Assembly (NCBI GenBank): GCA_028284705.1
Contig: JANQRE010000004.1
Location: 186,001 to 250,000 of the forward strand
Length of the DNA stretch: 64,000 nt
Reading direction: 5' to 3'
DNA from: Paracoccaceae bacterium
Lineage (GTDB): Bacteria; Pseudomonadota; Alphaproteobacteria; Rhodobacterales; Rhodobacteraceae
Shown here: in pieces, positions 9,138-19,366 of the stretch
Numbering within the stretch: position 1 is the first letter of the stretch
How the letters are laid out: each line of letters begins with the position of its first letter
The notes under the pieces: generated by a model
The model's input: only the letters and a program-made list of their open reading frames with translations
The model's database searches: none
Told to the model about the DNA's origin: nothing
Made by a program: the position numbers and the translations under genes

Positions 9138-10439
9138 TTAGACGAACCGGTTTACGAGGTTTTCCAGACGCTCCTGACGACCGGATTTCGGTTGCGGGTC
9201 GAGACCCTTCTCCAGAACCATGTCAGAGATCGATTGCAGGTCCGATGACATTAGCGACTGCCCGAAATCTTCGTCCCATCCGGCGTAGCGCGCCTGACGC
9301 ATCGCCTCCAGACTGCCATCCTCGAGCATCGCCACGGCGGCTTTCAATCCTGCGGCACAGGCGTCCATGCCACCGACATGGGCGAGGATCAGATCGGTCG
9401 GGTCGAGCGACTGACGGCGCAGCTTTGCGTCGAAATTCGTCCCACCCGTGTCAAACCCACCTGCGCGCAAGACTTCATAATAGGCCAGCGCCATTTCCGG
9501 CACGTTATTTGGGAATTGATCGGTGTCCCAGCCGGATTGGTAGTCATTCCGGTTCATGTCGATGGAGCCGAAGATGCCCAATTCGCGGGCGGTGGCCAAT
9601 TCGTGCTCGAAGGAATGGCCCGCCAGGATCGCGTGGCCCTGCTCGATATTCACCTTCACTTCGTTCTCAAGGCCGAAATCCTTCAGGAACCCGTAAACCG
9701 TCGCCACATCGTAATCATATTGGTGCTTCGTCGGCTCTTGCGGTTTTGGCTCGATCAGGATCGTGCCCTTGAAGCCGGTCTTGTGTTTGTACTCCACGAC
9801 CATCTGCAACATGCGCCCGGCTTGCGCGCGTTCGCGGCCCATATCGGTGTTGAGAAGCGTCTCGTACCCCTCGCGGCCACCCCAAAGCACGTAGTTCTCG
9901 CCGCCGAGCTTCATGGTGGCGTCCATGCAGGATTTGATCGTCGCGGCGGAGTAGGCGAACACCTCCGGGTCCGGATTGGTCGCCGCGCCGGCCATGAAGC
10001 GGCGATGCGAGAACAGGTTCGCCGTGCCCCACAAAAGCTTCGTGCCGCTGGCCTGCATCTTCTCGGCAAAATAATCGGTGATTTCCTCGAGATTGCGCGC
10101 ACTTTCCGCAAAACTCGCACCCTCGGGCCGCACATCGGCATCGTGAAAGCAGAAATAGGGCACGCCCAGGATGTTAAACATCTCAAAGGCCACATCGGCC
10201 TTGAGGCGGGCGAGGTCCATCGTGTCACCGAACCAGGGGCGCTCGAAGGTCTGCCCGCCAAACGGATCGCCGCCCGGCCAGGCAAAACTGTGCCAATAGG
10301 CGCAGGCGAAGCGCAGATGGTCCTTCATCGTCTTGCCCATCAGCATCTCGTCGGGATTGTAGTGCCGAAAGGAAAACTCGTTGGCCGTTTCGGGGCCCTC
10401 GAAGCGGATGGCGGGGATGTCTTTGAAAAACTCGGTCAT
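9138..10439 (-). CDS. xylA: Xylose isomerase
   Basis: This 433-residue enzyme interconverts D-xylose and D-xylulose. The family signature [10 protein letters not shown] carries the catalytic His99 and Asp102, and [21 protein letters not shown] and [11 protein letters not shown] match the metal-binding barrel of class II xylose isomerases. It begins 3 bases after the xylB stop and is the last gene of the xyl operon. The length is normal for the group. Confidence 0.97.
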   Translation of the reverse strand: MTEFFKDIPAIRFEGPETANEFSFRHYNPDEMLMGKTMKDHLRFACAYWHSFAWPGGDPFGGQTFERPWFGDTMDLARLKADVAFEMFNILGVPYFCFHDADVRPEGASFAESARNLEEITDYFAEKMQASGTKLLWGTANLFSHRRFMAGAATNPDPEVFAYSAATIKSCMDATMKLGGENYVLWGGREGYETLLNTDMGRERAQAGRMLQMVVEYKHKTGFKGTILIEPKPQEPTKHQYDYDVATVYGFLKDFGLENEVKVNIEQGHAILAGHSFEHELATARELGIFGSIDMNRNDYQSGWDTDQFPNNVPEMALAYYEVLRAGGFDTGGTNFDAKLRRQSLDPTDLILAHVGGMDACAAGLKAAVAMLEDGSLEAMRQARYAGWDEDFGQSLMSSDLQSISDMVLEKGLDPQPKSGRQERLENLVNRFV

Positions 10440-10442
10440 CGG

Positions 10443-11879
10443 TCAAAGGTCCTTTAGGAGGGCATAGGCACGTTTGTAACGGGCATGGGCCTCGGTCATT
10501 GCGGAGTGAAGCTTTGGGTCGGGGTCGACGCTGCGGGCGAGGGGCGGCTGCATGGCAATGTCCGGCCCCGCGCCGCCGCCTGCCATCATCGCAAGCCGTG
10601 CTGCGCCGAGCGCCGCGCCGAACTCGCCGGCTTTGGGAATGTCGAGCGTGATGTTGAGCATCGAGGCCAGCATCGCGCACCAGTGGTCCGACTTTGCGCC
10701 GCCTCCCAGAGCCAGCGCCCGGGTCAGTGTCGTTCCGGTCGCCGCCAGCGCCTCCTGACAATCGGCGAAGGCGAAGCTGACGCCCTGCAAGACGGCACGC
10801 GCGGCAGCTTTCACATCTGTCGCTTGGTCGAGATGCAGGAACTGCCCGCGGATATTTGCGTCATTATGCGGTGTTCGCTCGCCGCCGAGATAGGGAAGGA
10901 ACAGCGTCTTTCCGGGGGCTTCGACGGGGCCGAGGTCCCAGGTCAGCTCTGCTGCTGTCTGGCCAGTCAGTCGCGCCAACCATTCCAGCGCATCGGTTGC
11001 GGCAAGGATCACACCCATCTGGTGCCAGGTGCCCGGCAAGGCGTGGCAGAACGTATGCACCGCGGAGGCCGGGGCAGGGCGATAGGCGTCATTGGCGGCA
11101 AAGAGCACGCCGGACGTGCCAAGCGACAGAAACGCGGAGCCGTCTGCGACGACCCCGGCTCCGATCGCGGCAGCGGCATTGTCGCCACCGCCGCCTGCAA
11201 CGACACAAACTGGCAGTCCCAACTCACCCGCCAGCTCTGTACGCAATGTGCCCGAGGCTTCCGATCCTTCGACCAAGGATGGCATGTGGTCCCGGCTCAG
11301 ATGACAGGCGCTCAGAAGTGCGTCCGACCAGTCCCGCGCGCCGGTGTCGAGCCAGGCTGTGCCCGCCGCGTCAGACATCTCGGACACGTACTCGCCGGTC
11401 AGAAACAGGCGCAGATAATCCTTCGGCAGCAAGATTTTCGTCGTCTTCTCAAAAACCTGCGGCTCGTTGTTCCGCACCCACTCGACCTTCGGCGCGGTGA
11501 AGCCGGGGAAGACGATATTGCCGCTGATGTCGCGAAACTGCGGATCGGCGTCCATTGCCGCAGCCTCGGCATGGCTGCGCGTATCGTTCCACAACATGCA
11601 TGGGCGCAGCGCTTGGTCATCCGCGCCGACGAATGTCGCGCCATGCATATGCCCGGACAGTCCGATGCCCTTAAGCCCGCTGCAATCCGATGATGCGGCC
11701 AGCGCAGCAAGTGCCTCTTTCGCCGCCTCACACCAGCTTTGCGGGTCCTGTTCCGACCAGCCGTCATGGGGGCGTTCGACACGCAATCCCACCGTGTGTT
11801 CGGCCAGAACCTCCTGCGTCTCGCTGATCAGGATGGCCTTGAGTGACGAGGTGCCCAGATCAAGGCCGATGAAACTCAT
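10443..11879 (-). CDS. xylB: Xylulokinase
   Basis: The 478-residue FGGY-family kinase phosphorylates D-xylulose to xylulose 5-phosphate for the pentose phosphate pathway. The N-terminal phosphate-binding motif [11 protein letters not shown] (residues 5-15) and the [14 protein letters not shown] segment in the central part are typical. It overlaps the ABC ATPase stop by 4 bp and precedes xylA. Confidence 0.96.
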   Translation of the reverse strand: MSFIGLDLGTSSLKAILISETQEVLAEHTVGLRVERPHDGWSEQDPQSWCEAAKEALAALAASSDCSGLKGIGLSGHMHGATFVGADDQALRPCMLWNDTRSHAEAAAMDADPQFRDISGNIVFPGFTAPKVEWVRNNEPQVFEKTTKILLPKDYLRLFLTGEYVSEMSDAAGTAWLDTGARDWSDALLSACHLSRDHMPSLVEGSEASGTLRTELAGELGLPVCVVAGGGGDNAAAAIGAGVVADGSAFLSLGTSGVLFAANDAYRPAPASAVHTFCHALPGTWHQMGVILAATDALEWLARLTGQTAAELTWDLGPVEAPGKTLFLPYLGGERTPHNDANIRGQFLHLDQATDVKAAARAVLQGVSFAFADCQEALAATGTTLTRALALGGGAKSDHWCAMLASMLNITLDIPKAGEFGAALGAARLAMMAGGGAGPDIAMQPPLARSVDPDPKLHSAMTEAHARYKRAYALLKDL

Positions 11880-12622
11880 GCGGCGGCCTTGGGGTTCTTT
11901 CCAAGAATGATCATCGACAGAATGTCATCTTCGGTGACATCTTCCACCCGTTCGGTGCCGATCATCTGCCCGTTTTTCATCACCGCAACGCGGTCGCAAA
12001 GCTCCATCATCTCGCGGGTGTCGTGGCTGATGAGGAAGATGCCGAGGCCCTGCTTCTTCAACTCCTGGATCAGGTCGGCGACCATGGCGGTTTCATGCAC
12101 ACCAAGCGCTGCGGTCGGCTCATCCATGATCAGGATCTTGGCGTTGAAATAGACCGCGCGGGCAATCGCGACCGATTGGCGCTGACCGCCGGAGAGGGCG
12201 GAGACAGGCTCGTTCAATTTCTGGAAATTCGGATTGAGCCGCGCCATGATTTTGCGGGTCTCGGCCTCCATCCGGTCTTCATCCACAAAGCCCAGCGAGG
12301 TGACCAGTTCGCGACCCAGAAACAGGTTGGAGGCCGCATCGAGATTATCGGCCAGCGCAAGCGTCTGGTAGATCGTCTCGATATTGTAATCACGCGCATC
12401 GCGGGGCGATTGGATGCGGGCCGGTTCGCCGTTGATCCAGATCTCGCCGCTGTCCATTTTGTAGGCACCTGATAGAATTTTAATCAGGGTCGATTTGCCG
12501 GCGCCATTATGGCCCAAGAGGCCCACGACCTCGCCGGGATAAAGCGTGATGCTCACATCATCGACCGCCTGAACGCCGCCAAAGGCGATGGAGATGTTCT
12601 TCATTTCCACAAGAGGTTGCAT
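11876..12622 (-). CDS. Xylose ABC transporter ATPase (single-domain XylG type)
   Basis: ATG 12622 gives 248 residues, preceded by GGGGAG in the end of xylH. A TTG codon directly before it is also in frame. Walker A (GHNGAGKST), the signature [12 protein letters not shown], Walker B ([11 protein letters not shown]) and the H-loop histidine (LISHD) are all present. Classical XylG and RbsA proteins carry two such domains in about 500 residues; this one has a single domain, so the importer presumably uses a homodimer. The position between xylH and xylB supports xylose import. Confidence 0.92.
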   Translation of the reverse strand: MQPLVEMKNISIAFGGVQAVDDVSITLYPGEVVGLLGHNGAGKSTLIKILSGAYKMDSGEIWINGEPARIQSPRDARDYNIETIYQTLALADNLDAASNLFLGRELVTSLGFVDEDRMEAETRKIMARLNPNFQKLNEPVSALSGGQRQSVAIARAVYFNAKILIMDEPTAALGVHETAMVADLIQELKKQGLGIFLISHDTREMMELCDRVAVMKNGQMIGTERVEDVTEDDILSMIILGKNPKAAA

Positions 12623-12625
12623 CAA

Positions 12626-13930
12626 TCAGCTCCCCAAACGCTTGCGATATTGGATGTCGATGAAGACGGCGGCGACCAGGACCATGCCGACCACGATGTT
12701 CTGCAGGGGCGCGTCCACGCCCACCATCGCCATGCCGGATTGCAGGGACTGCATGATCAGCGCACCAAGGATCGCGCCGTAGATCGTGCCGACGCCGCCT
12801 GAGAGCGCGGTGCCGCCAATGACGGCAGCTGCAATCACCCGTAGCTCATCCAGCGTTCCCAGATCGTTGGAGTGGTTCGCCAGCCGAGAGGACGCGACTA
12901 CCGCGGCAATCGCGCAGAGCACGCCCATCAGTGCGAAAATCTTCACCGTCAGTAGCCGCGTATTGATGCCGGAGAGTTCCGCGGCGTCAGGGTTGCCGCC
13001 GGTGGCGAAGATATAGCGCCCGAACCGGGTCTTGCGGGCGATCACCGTCATGATCGCTGCGATGGCGATGAGCAGAAGCACCGAGATCGGCAGGCCATAA
13101 ACCGGCGCGCAGCCTTCGGCGACTTCGCAGCCGAACCGGCCCGGGTCGCGGGCGACGACGCGGTCGGGGACTTTGTAACTCGCGAGGATCGCGACGAAGC
13201 CCACGATGGCGCCGGTGGAGATCGCCGCGAGCGTCACCTCGGCCCACAATGGCTTCACGATGAAACCGTGGGACAGTTTGGTCCGCCGCGCATTGAAGAT
13301 GGCGAAGATCGTGAAGATGACGGCAATCGCGCAGATCACCCAACTAATCGTACCGCCGAGCGTGCCGTTGATCCCGCCAAACATCATGAAGGTCTGATCA
13401 AGCGGCCCGATCGTCTGCCCGCCGGTCTGATACCAGCCAACATTGCGCCAGATCAGGAAGCCGCCAAGCGTGACGATGAAGGCCGGGATGCCGTGATACC
13501 CGATGAGCCAGCCATTGAACGCGCCGATCAAGGCGCCGAGCGCGATGCCCACCGCAATGGTGATCCAGGGAATGGCCCAATGCCCGATTTCCAACCCGAC
13601 CGTCCCGGGCAGAAACCTCACTTGGGTCATCGCCATGAGCGCCGAGCAGGCCGCCAGCACCGCGCCGACCGACAGGTCAATGTGGCGCGAGACGATCACG
13701 AAGACCATGCCGGTCGCCATGATCGCGACACTGACCGTCTGGATCGTCAGGTTGAAAATGTTGCGCGGTGTCAGAAACCGCCCATCTGTCAGTGTGTTGA
13801 AAATCAGCGCCACCAGAATGAACGCGCCGATCATCCCCAACAGACGGGTGTCGAGTTCCAGCGTCTCAAAGATGCTGCGCTTGCGCGGGGCGGGGGCGGT
13901 TTGTGTCGTATCAGTCGTGTCTGTGGACAT
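12626..13930 (-). CDS. xylH: Xylose ABC transporter permease
   Basis: The 434-residue polytopic inner-membrane protein belongs to the branched-chain/monosaccharide permease family (PF02653). It has about ten to twelve hydrophobic segments and the family motif AELSGINTRLLTVKIFALMG in the C-terminal half. It lies between xylF and the ATPase gene. A periplasmic insert near residues 255-275 (DRVVARDPGRFGCEVAEGCAP) contains two cysteines that could form a disulfide. Confidence 0.93.
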   Translation of the reverse strand: MSTDTTDTTQTAPAPRKRSIFETLELDTRLLGMIGAFILVALIFNTLTDGRFLTPRNIFNLTIQTVSVAIMATGMVFVIVSRHIDLSVGAVLAACSALMAMTQVRFLPGTVGLEIGHWAIPWITIAVGIALGALIGAFNGWLIGYHGIPAFIVTLGGFLIWRNVGWYQTGGQTIGPLDQTFMMFGGINGTLGGTISWVICAIAVIFTIFAIFNARRTKLSHGFIVKPLWAEVTLAAISTGAIVGFVAILASYKVPDRVVARDPGRFGCEVAEGCAPVYGLPISVLLLIAIAAIMTVIARKTRFGRYIFATGGNPDAAELSGINTRLLTVKIFALMGVLCAIAAVVASSRLANHSNDLGTLDELRVIAAAVIGGTALSGGVGTIYGAILGALIMQSLQSGMAMVGVDAPLQNIVVGMVLVAAVFIDIQYRKRLGS

Positions 13931-14005
13931 GACATATCTCCTGTCGGCGCACGCTCACGTGTCAGGGCTGCTCAACGAAAGGGTTGGGAGAGAGGGTAAA
14001 GGGGA

Positions 14006-14038
14006 TCGGCCCGCCTGCATAGTTCCGCGGCGGGCCGA
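14006..14038 (-). other. Intercistronic hairpin between xylF and xylH
   Basis: TCGGCCCGCC (14006-14015) and GGCGGGCCGA (14029-14038) form a perfect 10 bp stem with a 13-base loop. It lies in the 120-base gap after the binding-protein gene. No T-run follows on the minus strand, so it is more likely an mRNA-stabilising or attenuating hairpin than a full terminator. Such elements commonly raise binding-protein levels relative to permease. Confidence 0.65.
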
Positions 14039-14050
14039 CAGGATTTGCGA

Positions 14051-15085
14051 TCAGTTACACGGTGCAGGACCGCCGCTGACGCCTTGGCAGAGCGCCTCTT
14101 TGGTGATCCAGCCTGCATCCACAACGGTGGAGAGGTTGGCCGCGGTTACTGGCACCGGTTCGAGGAAGACAGCCATCATGTCGGTGCCACCCGGAGAGGT
14201 CCAGGACTGAACGCCGTCAACAGCGCTCATATCGCCGTCATTGCCGGCGAGCGCGACGGCGATTTCGCCTGCCGCTTTGCCGAGGTCACGGGCATCTTTC
14301 CAGACCGACACGGTTTGGGTGCCAAGCGCGACGCGGTTCAGCGCCGCGTGGTCACCATCCTGACCGGACACCGGAATACCTTCCATGCCTTGCGCGGTCA
14401 GCGCGGCGACAACGCCACCAGCGGTGCCGTCATTGGAGGCCACAACTGCGTCGACGCCATTGTCATTGGCCGTCAGGATTTGCTCCATATTGCGCTGGGC
14501 GTTGGCCGGCAGCCATCCATCCGTATAGGCCTCATCGACAATTGTGATGTCGCCCGCATCAATCGCGGCTTGCAGAACTTCCTGCTGACCGCCGCGCAGG
14601 AAATCCGCGTTCGGGTCGGTGGGCGAGCCCTTGATCATCACGTAGCGGCCCTTCGGCTGCGCCTCGAGCACCGCGCGGGCTTGCATGCGGCCCACTTCCA
14701 CGTTGTCGAACGTGAGGTAGAAGGCGCGGCTGTCTTCGATCAGCCGATCATAGCCCACAACAGGGATACCTTCGGCAGCAGCGGCATCCACAGCGGGGCC
14801 AACGGCGGCACTGTCTTGTGCCAGAATGATCAGCGCATCAACGCCCTGTGCGATCAGGCTTTCCACATCTGAAAGCTGCTTGGCGGACGAGGATTGCGCG
14901 TCGGCGGAGATGTAAGTGGCACCCGCTTCGTCAAGCGCTGCTTTGATTGCCGCTTCATCGGTTTTCCAGCGCTCTTCCTGGAAATTCGACCAGCTGACGC
15001 CGACCGTCACGCCATGCCCATCCGCAAAGACAGCTGTCGCCATTGCAGTCATAGACAGCGTCGCTGCCATAAGTAGTCTTTTCAT
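14051..15085 (-). CDS. xylF: D-xylose-binding periplasmic protein
   Basis: ATG 15085 follows a good ribosome site (GGGAGG) and starts a 344-residue precursor with a signal peptide cleaved near AVFADG. The mature part is a periplasmic binding protein type 1 of the XylF family, with VGVSWSNFQEERWKTD at the start and LIAQGVDALIILAQDS and VVGYDRLIEDS inside. It is the first gene of the xyl operon and is transcribed divergently from xylR. Confidence 0.95.
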   Translation of the reverse strand: MKRLLMAATLSMTAMATAVFADGHGVTVGVSWSNFQEERWKTDEAAIKAALDEAGATYISADAQSSSAKQLSDVESLIAQGVDALIILAQDSAAVGPAVDAAAAEGIPVVGYDRLIEDSRAFYLTFDNVEVGRMQARAVLEAQPKGRYVMIKGSPTDPNADFLRGGQQEVLQAAIDAGDITIVDEAYTDGWLPANAQRNMEQILTANDNGVDAVVASNDGTAGGVVAALTAQGMEGIPVSGQDGDHAALNRVALGTQTVSVWKDARDLGKAAGEIAVALAGNDGDMSAVDGVQSWTSPGGTDMMAVFLEPVPVTAANLSTVVDAGWITKEALCQGVSGGPAPCN

Positions 15086-15164
15086 ATTTTCCTCCCATTG
15101 ACCCCGTGCCTTCCGTTGGCGCGGGGCGAGTCGATTAACAACTTGCCCGCGCAGTCTTTCGTAA

Positions 15165-15187
15165 TTTATTTCGATTGTCAAAATAAA
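15165..15187. promoter_or_regulatory. Candidate XylR operator
   Basis: TTTATTT (15165-15171) and AAATAAA (15181-15187) form an inverted repeat with a 9-base spacer in the xylF/xylR divergent region. Two further inner pairs are complementary. AT-rich palindromes of this size are common ROK-repressor operators. Assignment to XylR is inference from position. Confidence 0.55.
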
Positions 15188-15285
15188 AAATGATCGAATA
15201 TCGACTATGGATGGGATTCCGCGAAATTGAGCGCTTGTATTTGGGCGGAATTAGCGTAATTCTCGACGCTAGGGAGGAAATAAAT

Positions 15286-16554
15286 TTGGGTAGTGAAATA
15301 AATATAGCCCAAGATGAGGGAGCCGAAACCGTTGGCTGCGGACCTTTGCTCCAAGCCCTTTCCACGTCCTCAATGCCCTTGCGCCAGCAGGTTTTTGAAT
15401 ATGTTCGGTCGCATGGCCACGCCGCACGCGCGGATATCACGGAGGCATTGAGCATCAGCCCGGGCACGGCGACAACGCTCACCGCGGAACTCATCGCCTC
15501 GGGTCATTTGCGAGAGATCGAGAGCGCCAATCGCGAATCCGGGCGGGGTCGCCCGCGGGTGGCCTTAGAGGTCGTGCCGGAAGCGGCCTACGTCATCGGC
15601 ATCAAGCTTGCGTTCAACCGTCACACCGCTGTCCTTGCGGATTTTGCGGGCAATGTGATCGCGGATGTGTCGATTGCGTCCAGTGATCAGCGGCGTTCCG
15701 TGGCCCAAGTTGTGCAGGAAACCTCTGACCTGATCGAGGCGCTGCTGAAGACAAGCGGGAAATCCTGGCACGAGATCAAAGCGATAGGGATCGGATTGCC
15801 CGGTCTGGTTGAGCATGAGACAGGAACGGTTGTCTGGTCGCCGCTTCTGCAATCCGGGGCGGAGGAGTTGTCACAAGCGCTGACCGCGCATTTCTCGGTG
15901 CCGCTCCTGCTCGACAATGATGCCAATATGCTCACCCTGGCCGAACTTTGGTTCGGGGAAGGGCGCTCGATTTCCGATTTTGCGGTCGTCACCGTGGAAA
16001 GCGGTGTCGGTATGGGCCTCGTTTTGCGCAACCAGCTCTATCGCGGTGCGCATGGCATGGGCTTGGAACTGGGGCACACCAAAGTTCAACTGGACGGTGC
16101 CTTGTGCAAATGCGGGCAGCGCGGCTGTCTGGAGGCCTATCTGGCCGACTACGCGCTGATCCGCGAGGCCGCCACCGCGCTGGGAAGCGCATATGATCCC
16201 GCGCAGGGCCCTGAAGATATCCTCGCGTCGCTATATGAGCAGGCGAAATCCGGTCACCAGGCGGCGGAGACGATTTTCCGCCGTGCCAGCCGCTACCTCT
16301 CGCTGGCGCTGTCCAATGTCGTGCAGCTTTTCGATCCGGAACTCATCATCCTCTCGGGCGAACGGATGCAGTATGATTATCTCTATGCCGATGAGGTGAT
16401 GACAGCGATGGATGCGATGATCCTGAACGAAGGCCGCAAATCCTGTCAGGTGAAAGTCAATGCCTGGGACGGTCTTGTCTGGGCGCGCGGCGCGACGGCG
16501 CTGGCTCTCAGTTCGATCACGGCTTCCCTGATTTCGCACGCCAAGGCGGCATGA
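15286..16554 (+). CDS. xylR: ROK-family xylose-responsive regulator
   Basis: The frame is open from 15190, but a TTG at 15286 has a strong ribosome site (AGGGAGG) about 8 bases upstream, giving 422 residues; ATG 15373 is another possibility. An N-terminal winged helix-turn-helix (MPLRQQVFEYVRSHGHAARADI onward, split here) precedes a ROK sugar-kinase-like domain. The zinc motif LCKCGQRGCLEAY is present. The gene is divergent from xylF, so it most likely represses xylFHGBA in the absence of xylose. Its stop overlaps the next gene by 4 bp. Confidence 0.88.
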   Translation: MGSEINIAQDEGAETVGCGPLLQALSTSSMPLRQQVFEYVRSHGHAARADITEALSISPGTATTLTAELIASGHLREIESANRESGRGRPRVALEVVPEAAYVIGIKLAFNRHTAVLADFAGNVIADVSIASSDQRRSVAQVVQETSDLIEALLKTSGKSWHEIKAIGIGLPGLVEHETGTVVWSPLLQSGAEELSQALTAHFSVPLLLDNDANMLTLAELWFGEGRSISDFAVVTVESGVGMGLVLRNQLYRGAHGMGLELGHTKVQLDGALCKCGQRGCLEAYLADYALIREAATALGSAYDPAQGPEDILASLYEQAKSGHQAAETIFRRASRYLSLALSNVVQLFDPELIILSGERMQYDYLYADEVMTAMDAMILNEGRKSCQVKVNAWDGLVWARGATALALSSITASLISHAKAA

Positions 16555-18035
16555 GACCACTCCTGCTTCCGCTGCTGTTGAGCGTGTCCCCGCTCTGGGC
16601 CGAGGTGGCGTTTGAGGATGTCTCGGACAGATTGCCGGAGCACCGTTACGAGGGCGGGTGGGAACATTTTGTCGGCGGAGGATTGGCGGTGTTCGATTGC
16701 AACGCTGATCAATTGCCCGACATTTACGCCGCGGGTGGCAGCAATCCCGCGACGCTCATCGTCAATCTCGGTGATTTTGCCTTCGAAGTGGCCGAGACCC
16801 CCGTGCTGACTGATGTCACCGGCGCATATCCTATCGATATCGACGGCGACGGGATCAAGGACCTCTTTGTTCTCAGGGTCGGTGCCAATGCAATTCTGAA
16901 AGGGCTTGGGAATTGTCGGTTCGCGCGGGCGGATGCGGAATTTGGTCTGCCGGGCAGCGATGCGTGGAGCACGGCCTTCACGGCCTGGTGGGAGGATGAG
17001 AAGACAAGGCCACATCTCGTCATCGGCAATTATGTGGACCGGGATGATCCAGACGGGCCGTTTGAAGCTTGCGATGACAATGAACTGCTGAGGCCCGCGC
17101 CGGAGGGTTATCGCGCAGAGGCGCTCAGCCCGGGATTTTGTCCCCTGTCGATCCTGACTGCAGAGGATGCGCGCGGACGCCAAACGCTGCGCCTCTCCAA
17201 CGACCGGCATTACTATGTGCGCGGTGGCTATGAGCAGATGTGGGACATTCAGGAGCAGCGGTTTCTGACCGAGGCGGATGGGTGGCAGACCGTGGCGCTC
17301 TGGGGCATGGGTATTGCCAGTCGCGATCTCAACGCCGATGGCCGCGACGAGGTCATGCTAACGTCCATGGGCGACCAGCTGATGCAAATCGCGCAGATCG
17401 ATGGCACCTATGCCGCGGCACCATTTGACATCGGAACTTACGCCCAGCGCCCCCATGTGGGTGACGATGGGCGTCCCTCGACCGGCTGGCACGCTGAGTT
17501 CGGCGATGTGGACAATGACGGTCGCGCTGATCTCTTCATCGCCAAGGGAAATGTCGATCAGATGCCGGGCATGGCGACCCGCGATCCCAATAATCTGCTC
17601 CTGCAAAAACCTGATGGCCGGTTCGAGGAGGTCTCGGTGGCCGCTGGCGTCGCCTCCCTCGCGCGGTCCCGCGGTGGCGCTCTGGCCGATTTTGACGGGG
17701 ATGGACGGCTCGATCTGATCGTGTCCAACCGGCGCGCGCCATTGGAGCTTTATCGCAACGTCACGCCTGAGATCGGCAATTGGGTACGGGTCGAGCTGTC
17801 CCAAACCAATGCCAATCGCGACGCCATCGGCGCCCGCATCACAGTGACCAGCGATGGGCGCACGCAATCCGTGCAACAGGTGATCGGTGGCGGGCATGCC
17901 GGTGGGCAGCTTTTGCCACGTCATTTTGGGATCGGTGCGGCGGATGAGGCCGATATCTTAGTGACCTGGCCTGATGGCACTCGAAGCGCGGCGGTTGCAA
18001 GGGCAGGCGAGACGCTCCGTCTCACAAAACCTTAG
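16551..18035 (+). CDS. Secreted FG-GAP/VCBS repeat protein with ASPIC/UnbV domain (CRTAC1 family)
   Basis: A signal peptide (residues 1-17, ending SPLWA) starts this 494-residue protein. At least five calcium-loop-like FG-GAP motifs follow, for example DIDGDGIKDLF, DLNADGRDEV, DVDNDGRADLF and DFDGDGRLDLI, so the fold is probably a beta-propeller. The last 75 residues match the ASPIC/UnbV domain. The function of such proteins is poorly known. The start overlaps the xylR stop (ATGA), but the role seems unrelated to xylose. The stop overlaps the convergent di-haem gene by 4 bp. Confidence 0.85.
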   Translation: MRPLLLPLLLSVSPLWAEVAFEDVSDRLPEHRYEGGWEHFVGGGLAVFDCNADQLPDIYAAGGSNPATLIVNLGDFAFEVAETPVLTDVTGAYPIDIDGDGIKDLFVLRVGANAILKGLGNCRFARADAEFGLPGSDAWSTAFTAWWEDEKTRPHLVIGNYVDRDDPDGPFEACDDNELLRPAPEGYRAEALSPGFCPLSILTAEDARGRQTLRLSNDRHYYVRGGYEQMWDIQEQRFLTEADGWQTVALWGMGIASRDLNADGRDEVMLTSMGDQLMQIAQIDGTYAAAPFDIGTYAQRPHVGDDGRPSTGWHAEFGDVDNDGRADLFIAKGNVDQMPGMATRDPNNLLLQKPDGRFEEVSVAAGVASLARSRGGALADFDGDGRLDLIVSNRRAPLELYRNVTPEIGNWVRVELSQTNANRDAIGARITVTSDGRTQSVQQVIGGGHAGGQLLPRHFGIGAADEADILVTWPDGTRSAAVARAGETLRLTKP

Positions 18036-19366
18036 GGCACTTTCAGCCGGCTCGGCACGCTGTCCGGCACGCCCATCCGACCCTCGATGGCGATCGGGTC
18101 GGTTAATGTTTCGAGAAAGGCCACCAGAGCAGCAATATCGGCTTTCGACAACGCGACCGCATCGGTTGTCACGGCGTCTGCGATCTGGCGGCGCTGTTCA
18201 GGATCACGCATCACCGCGAAATCCGCGTCGACGGGGTCAACCAGAACGGCTTGTGTGGGATCGTAGGTCTCGAGTGCGGCTTTCGGGTCGGCATGGGCGG
18301 CAATGAAACTCGCCAGGTCCTTATGCGCGCCCGCATGGCCATAAGGAGCCGTCAGCGTGACATTGCGCAAAGACGGCGTGCGGAAGGCATATCGGTCGGA
18401 GCGCTGACCCGTCACCCGAAACCGTCCGTCATCGCGCTGATGGTCTTCGAAAGTGGCCGCCTTGCCGGGGCCGATCTGCGGCGCGCCCATGGCGTGAAAC
18501 GCGTGGTCGGTCAGGAACGGGCCGGAATGACAACGCGCACATCCCGCATCCCCATAGAACAATTCCAGCCCCCGTTGTGCTGCGCCGTCCAACGTTGTTT
18601 CACCTCGCAACATCGCATCGAAAGGTGCGGTGTCGGAGCGCCATTCAATCTCGATAAAGGCAGCGATGGCGTTGGAGATGTCGGTAAAGGCGATATCCGC
18701 GCCGGTCTCGATATGCGGGTAAATCTGCGCAAAAAGTACCGCATAGGTGTCGATCTCGCCAACCCGGCGCGACAGCAAATCCCACGCGCCACCGTCACCG
18801 GTGACCAGACCCTGCCGCACCGCTCGCCCAATTTCGTTTTCATCGTAAGACCCCGCCATCTCGTCACGGCTGAGCACAGGAAACATGGTCTGGGCGGACA
18901 GAACCGAGGCAAAGCCCTGCATCATATCCGCATCCAAGGGGGAGCGCAGGCCGCCGGGATGGTTCGGGTCCGCCTCAAGCCGCCCGTCATGGAACATCAC
19001 GGTGAACTCCCGCGCGCCGAGATTGAACAGGGCAGGGGAGTTGCGCGGGATGCGCTGCTCTGGTGGATTGTCGGGATCGATGCGCCGGTCAGGACCCAAC
19101 CCGATCCCACCATCCCCGATGGAGAGCGACACCCCATCGGAGGTGCCGAAATCGGGATGGTGGCAGGTCGCACATGCGACGGTCTTGTTGCCGGAAAGGA
19201 TCGGGTCATAAAACAGCAGACGCCCAAGCTGTGCCTCGGCCTCGTTGACCGGCGCAAAATCCTGATCCGTCAGCCCCTTGGGCAGGCTCTGCGCAAAGGC
19301 GGGGCCTAAGAGGCAGGCGATGATGCCAAAAACCCTTAAAAATCTGTCCAAAGACCCATCCCGCAT
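18032..19366 (-). CDS. Di-haem cytochrome c peroxidase / MauG-family protein
   Basis: ATG 19366 gives 444 residues with a signal peptide ending near GPAFAQS; an in-frame TTG lies 9 bases upstream. Two c-type haem sites are visible, CATCH at about residues 65-69 and CARCH at about 276-280, the hallmark of the CCP/MauG family. Members reduce hydrogen peroxide or oxidise protein side chains in the periplasm. The substrate cannot be read here. The gene is convergent with the FG-GAP protein, sharing 4 bp at the stops. Confidence 0.88.
   Translation of the reverse strand: MRDGSLDRFLRVFGIIACLLGPAFAQSLPKGLTDQDFAPVNEAEAQLGRLLFYDPILSGNKTVACATCHHPDFGTSDGVSLSIGDGGIGLGPDRRIDPDNPPEQRIPRNSPALFNLGAREFTVMFHDGRLEADPNHPGGLRSPLDADMMQGFASVLSAQTMFPVLSRDEMAGSYDENEIGRAVRQGLVTGDGGAWDLLSRRVGEIDTYAVLFAQIYPHIETGADIAFTDISNAIAAFIEIEWRSDTAPFDAMLRGETTLDGAAQRGLELFYGDAGCARCHSGPFLTDHAFHAMGAPQIGPGKAATFEDHQRDDGRFRVTGQRSDRYAFRTPSLRNVTLTAPYGHAGAHKDLASFIAAHADPKAALETYDPTQAVLVDPVDADFAVMRDPEQRRQIADAVTTDAVALSKADIAALVAFLETLTDPIAIEGRMGVPDSVPSRLKVP

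Noticed and set aside
10485-11693. A 402-codon plus-strand frame opposite xylB
   Set aside because: It runs antisense to a clear kinase gene, and has no domain or start signal.
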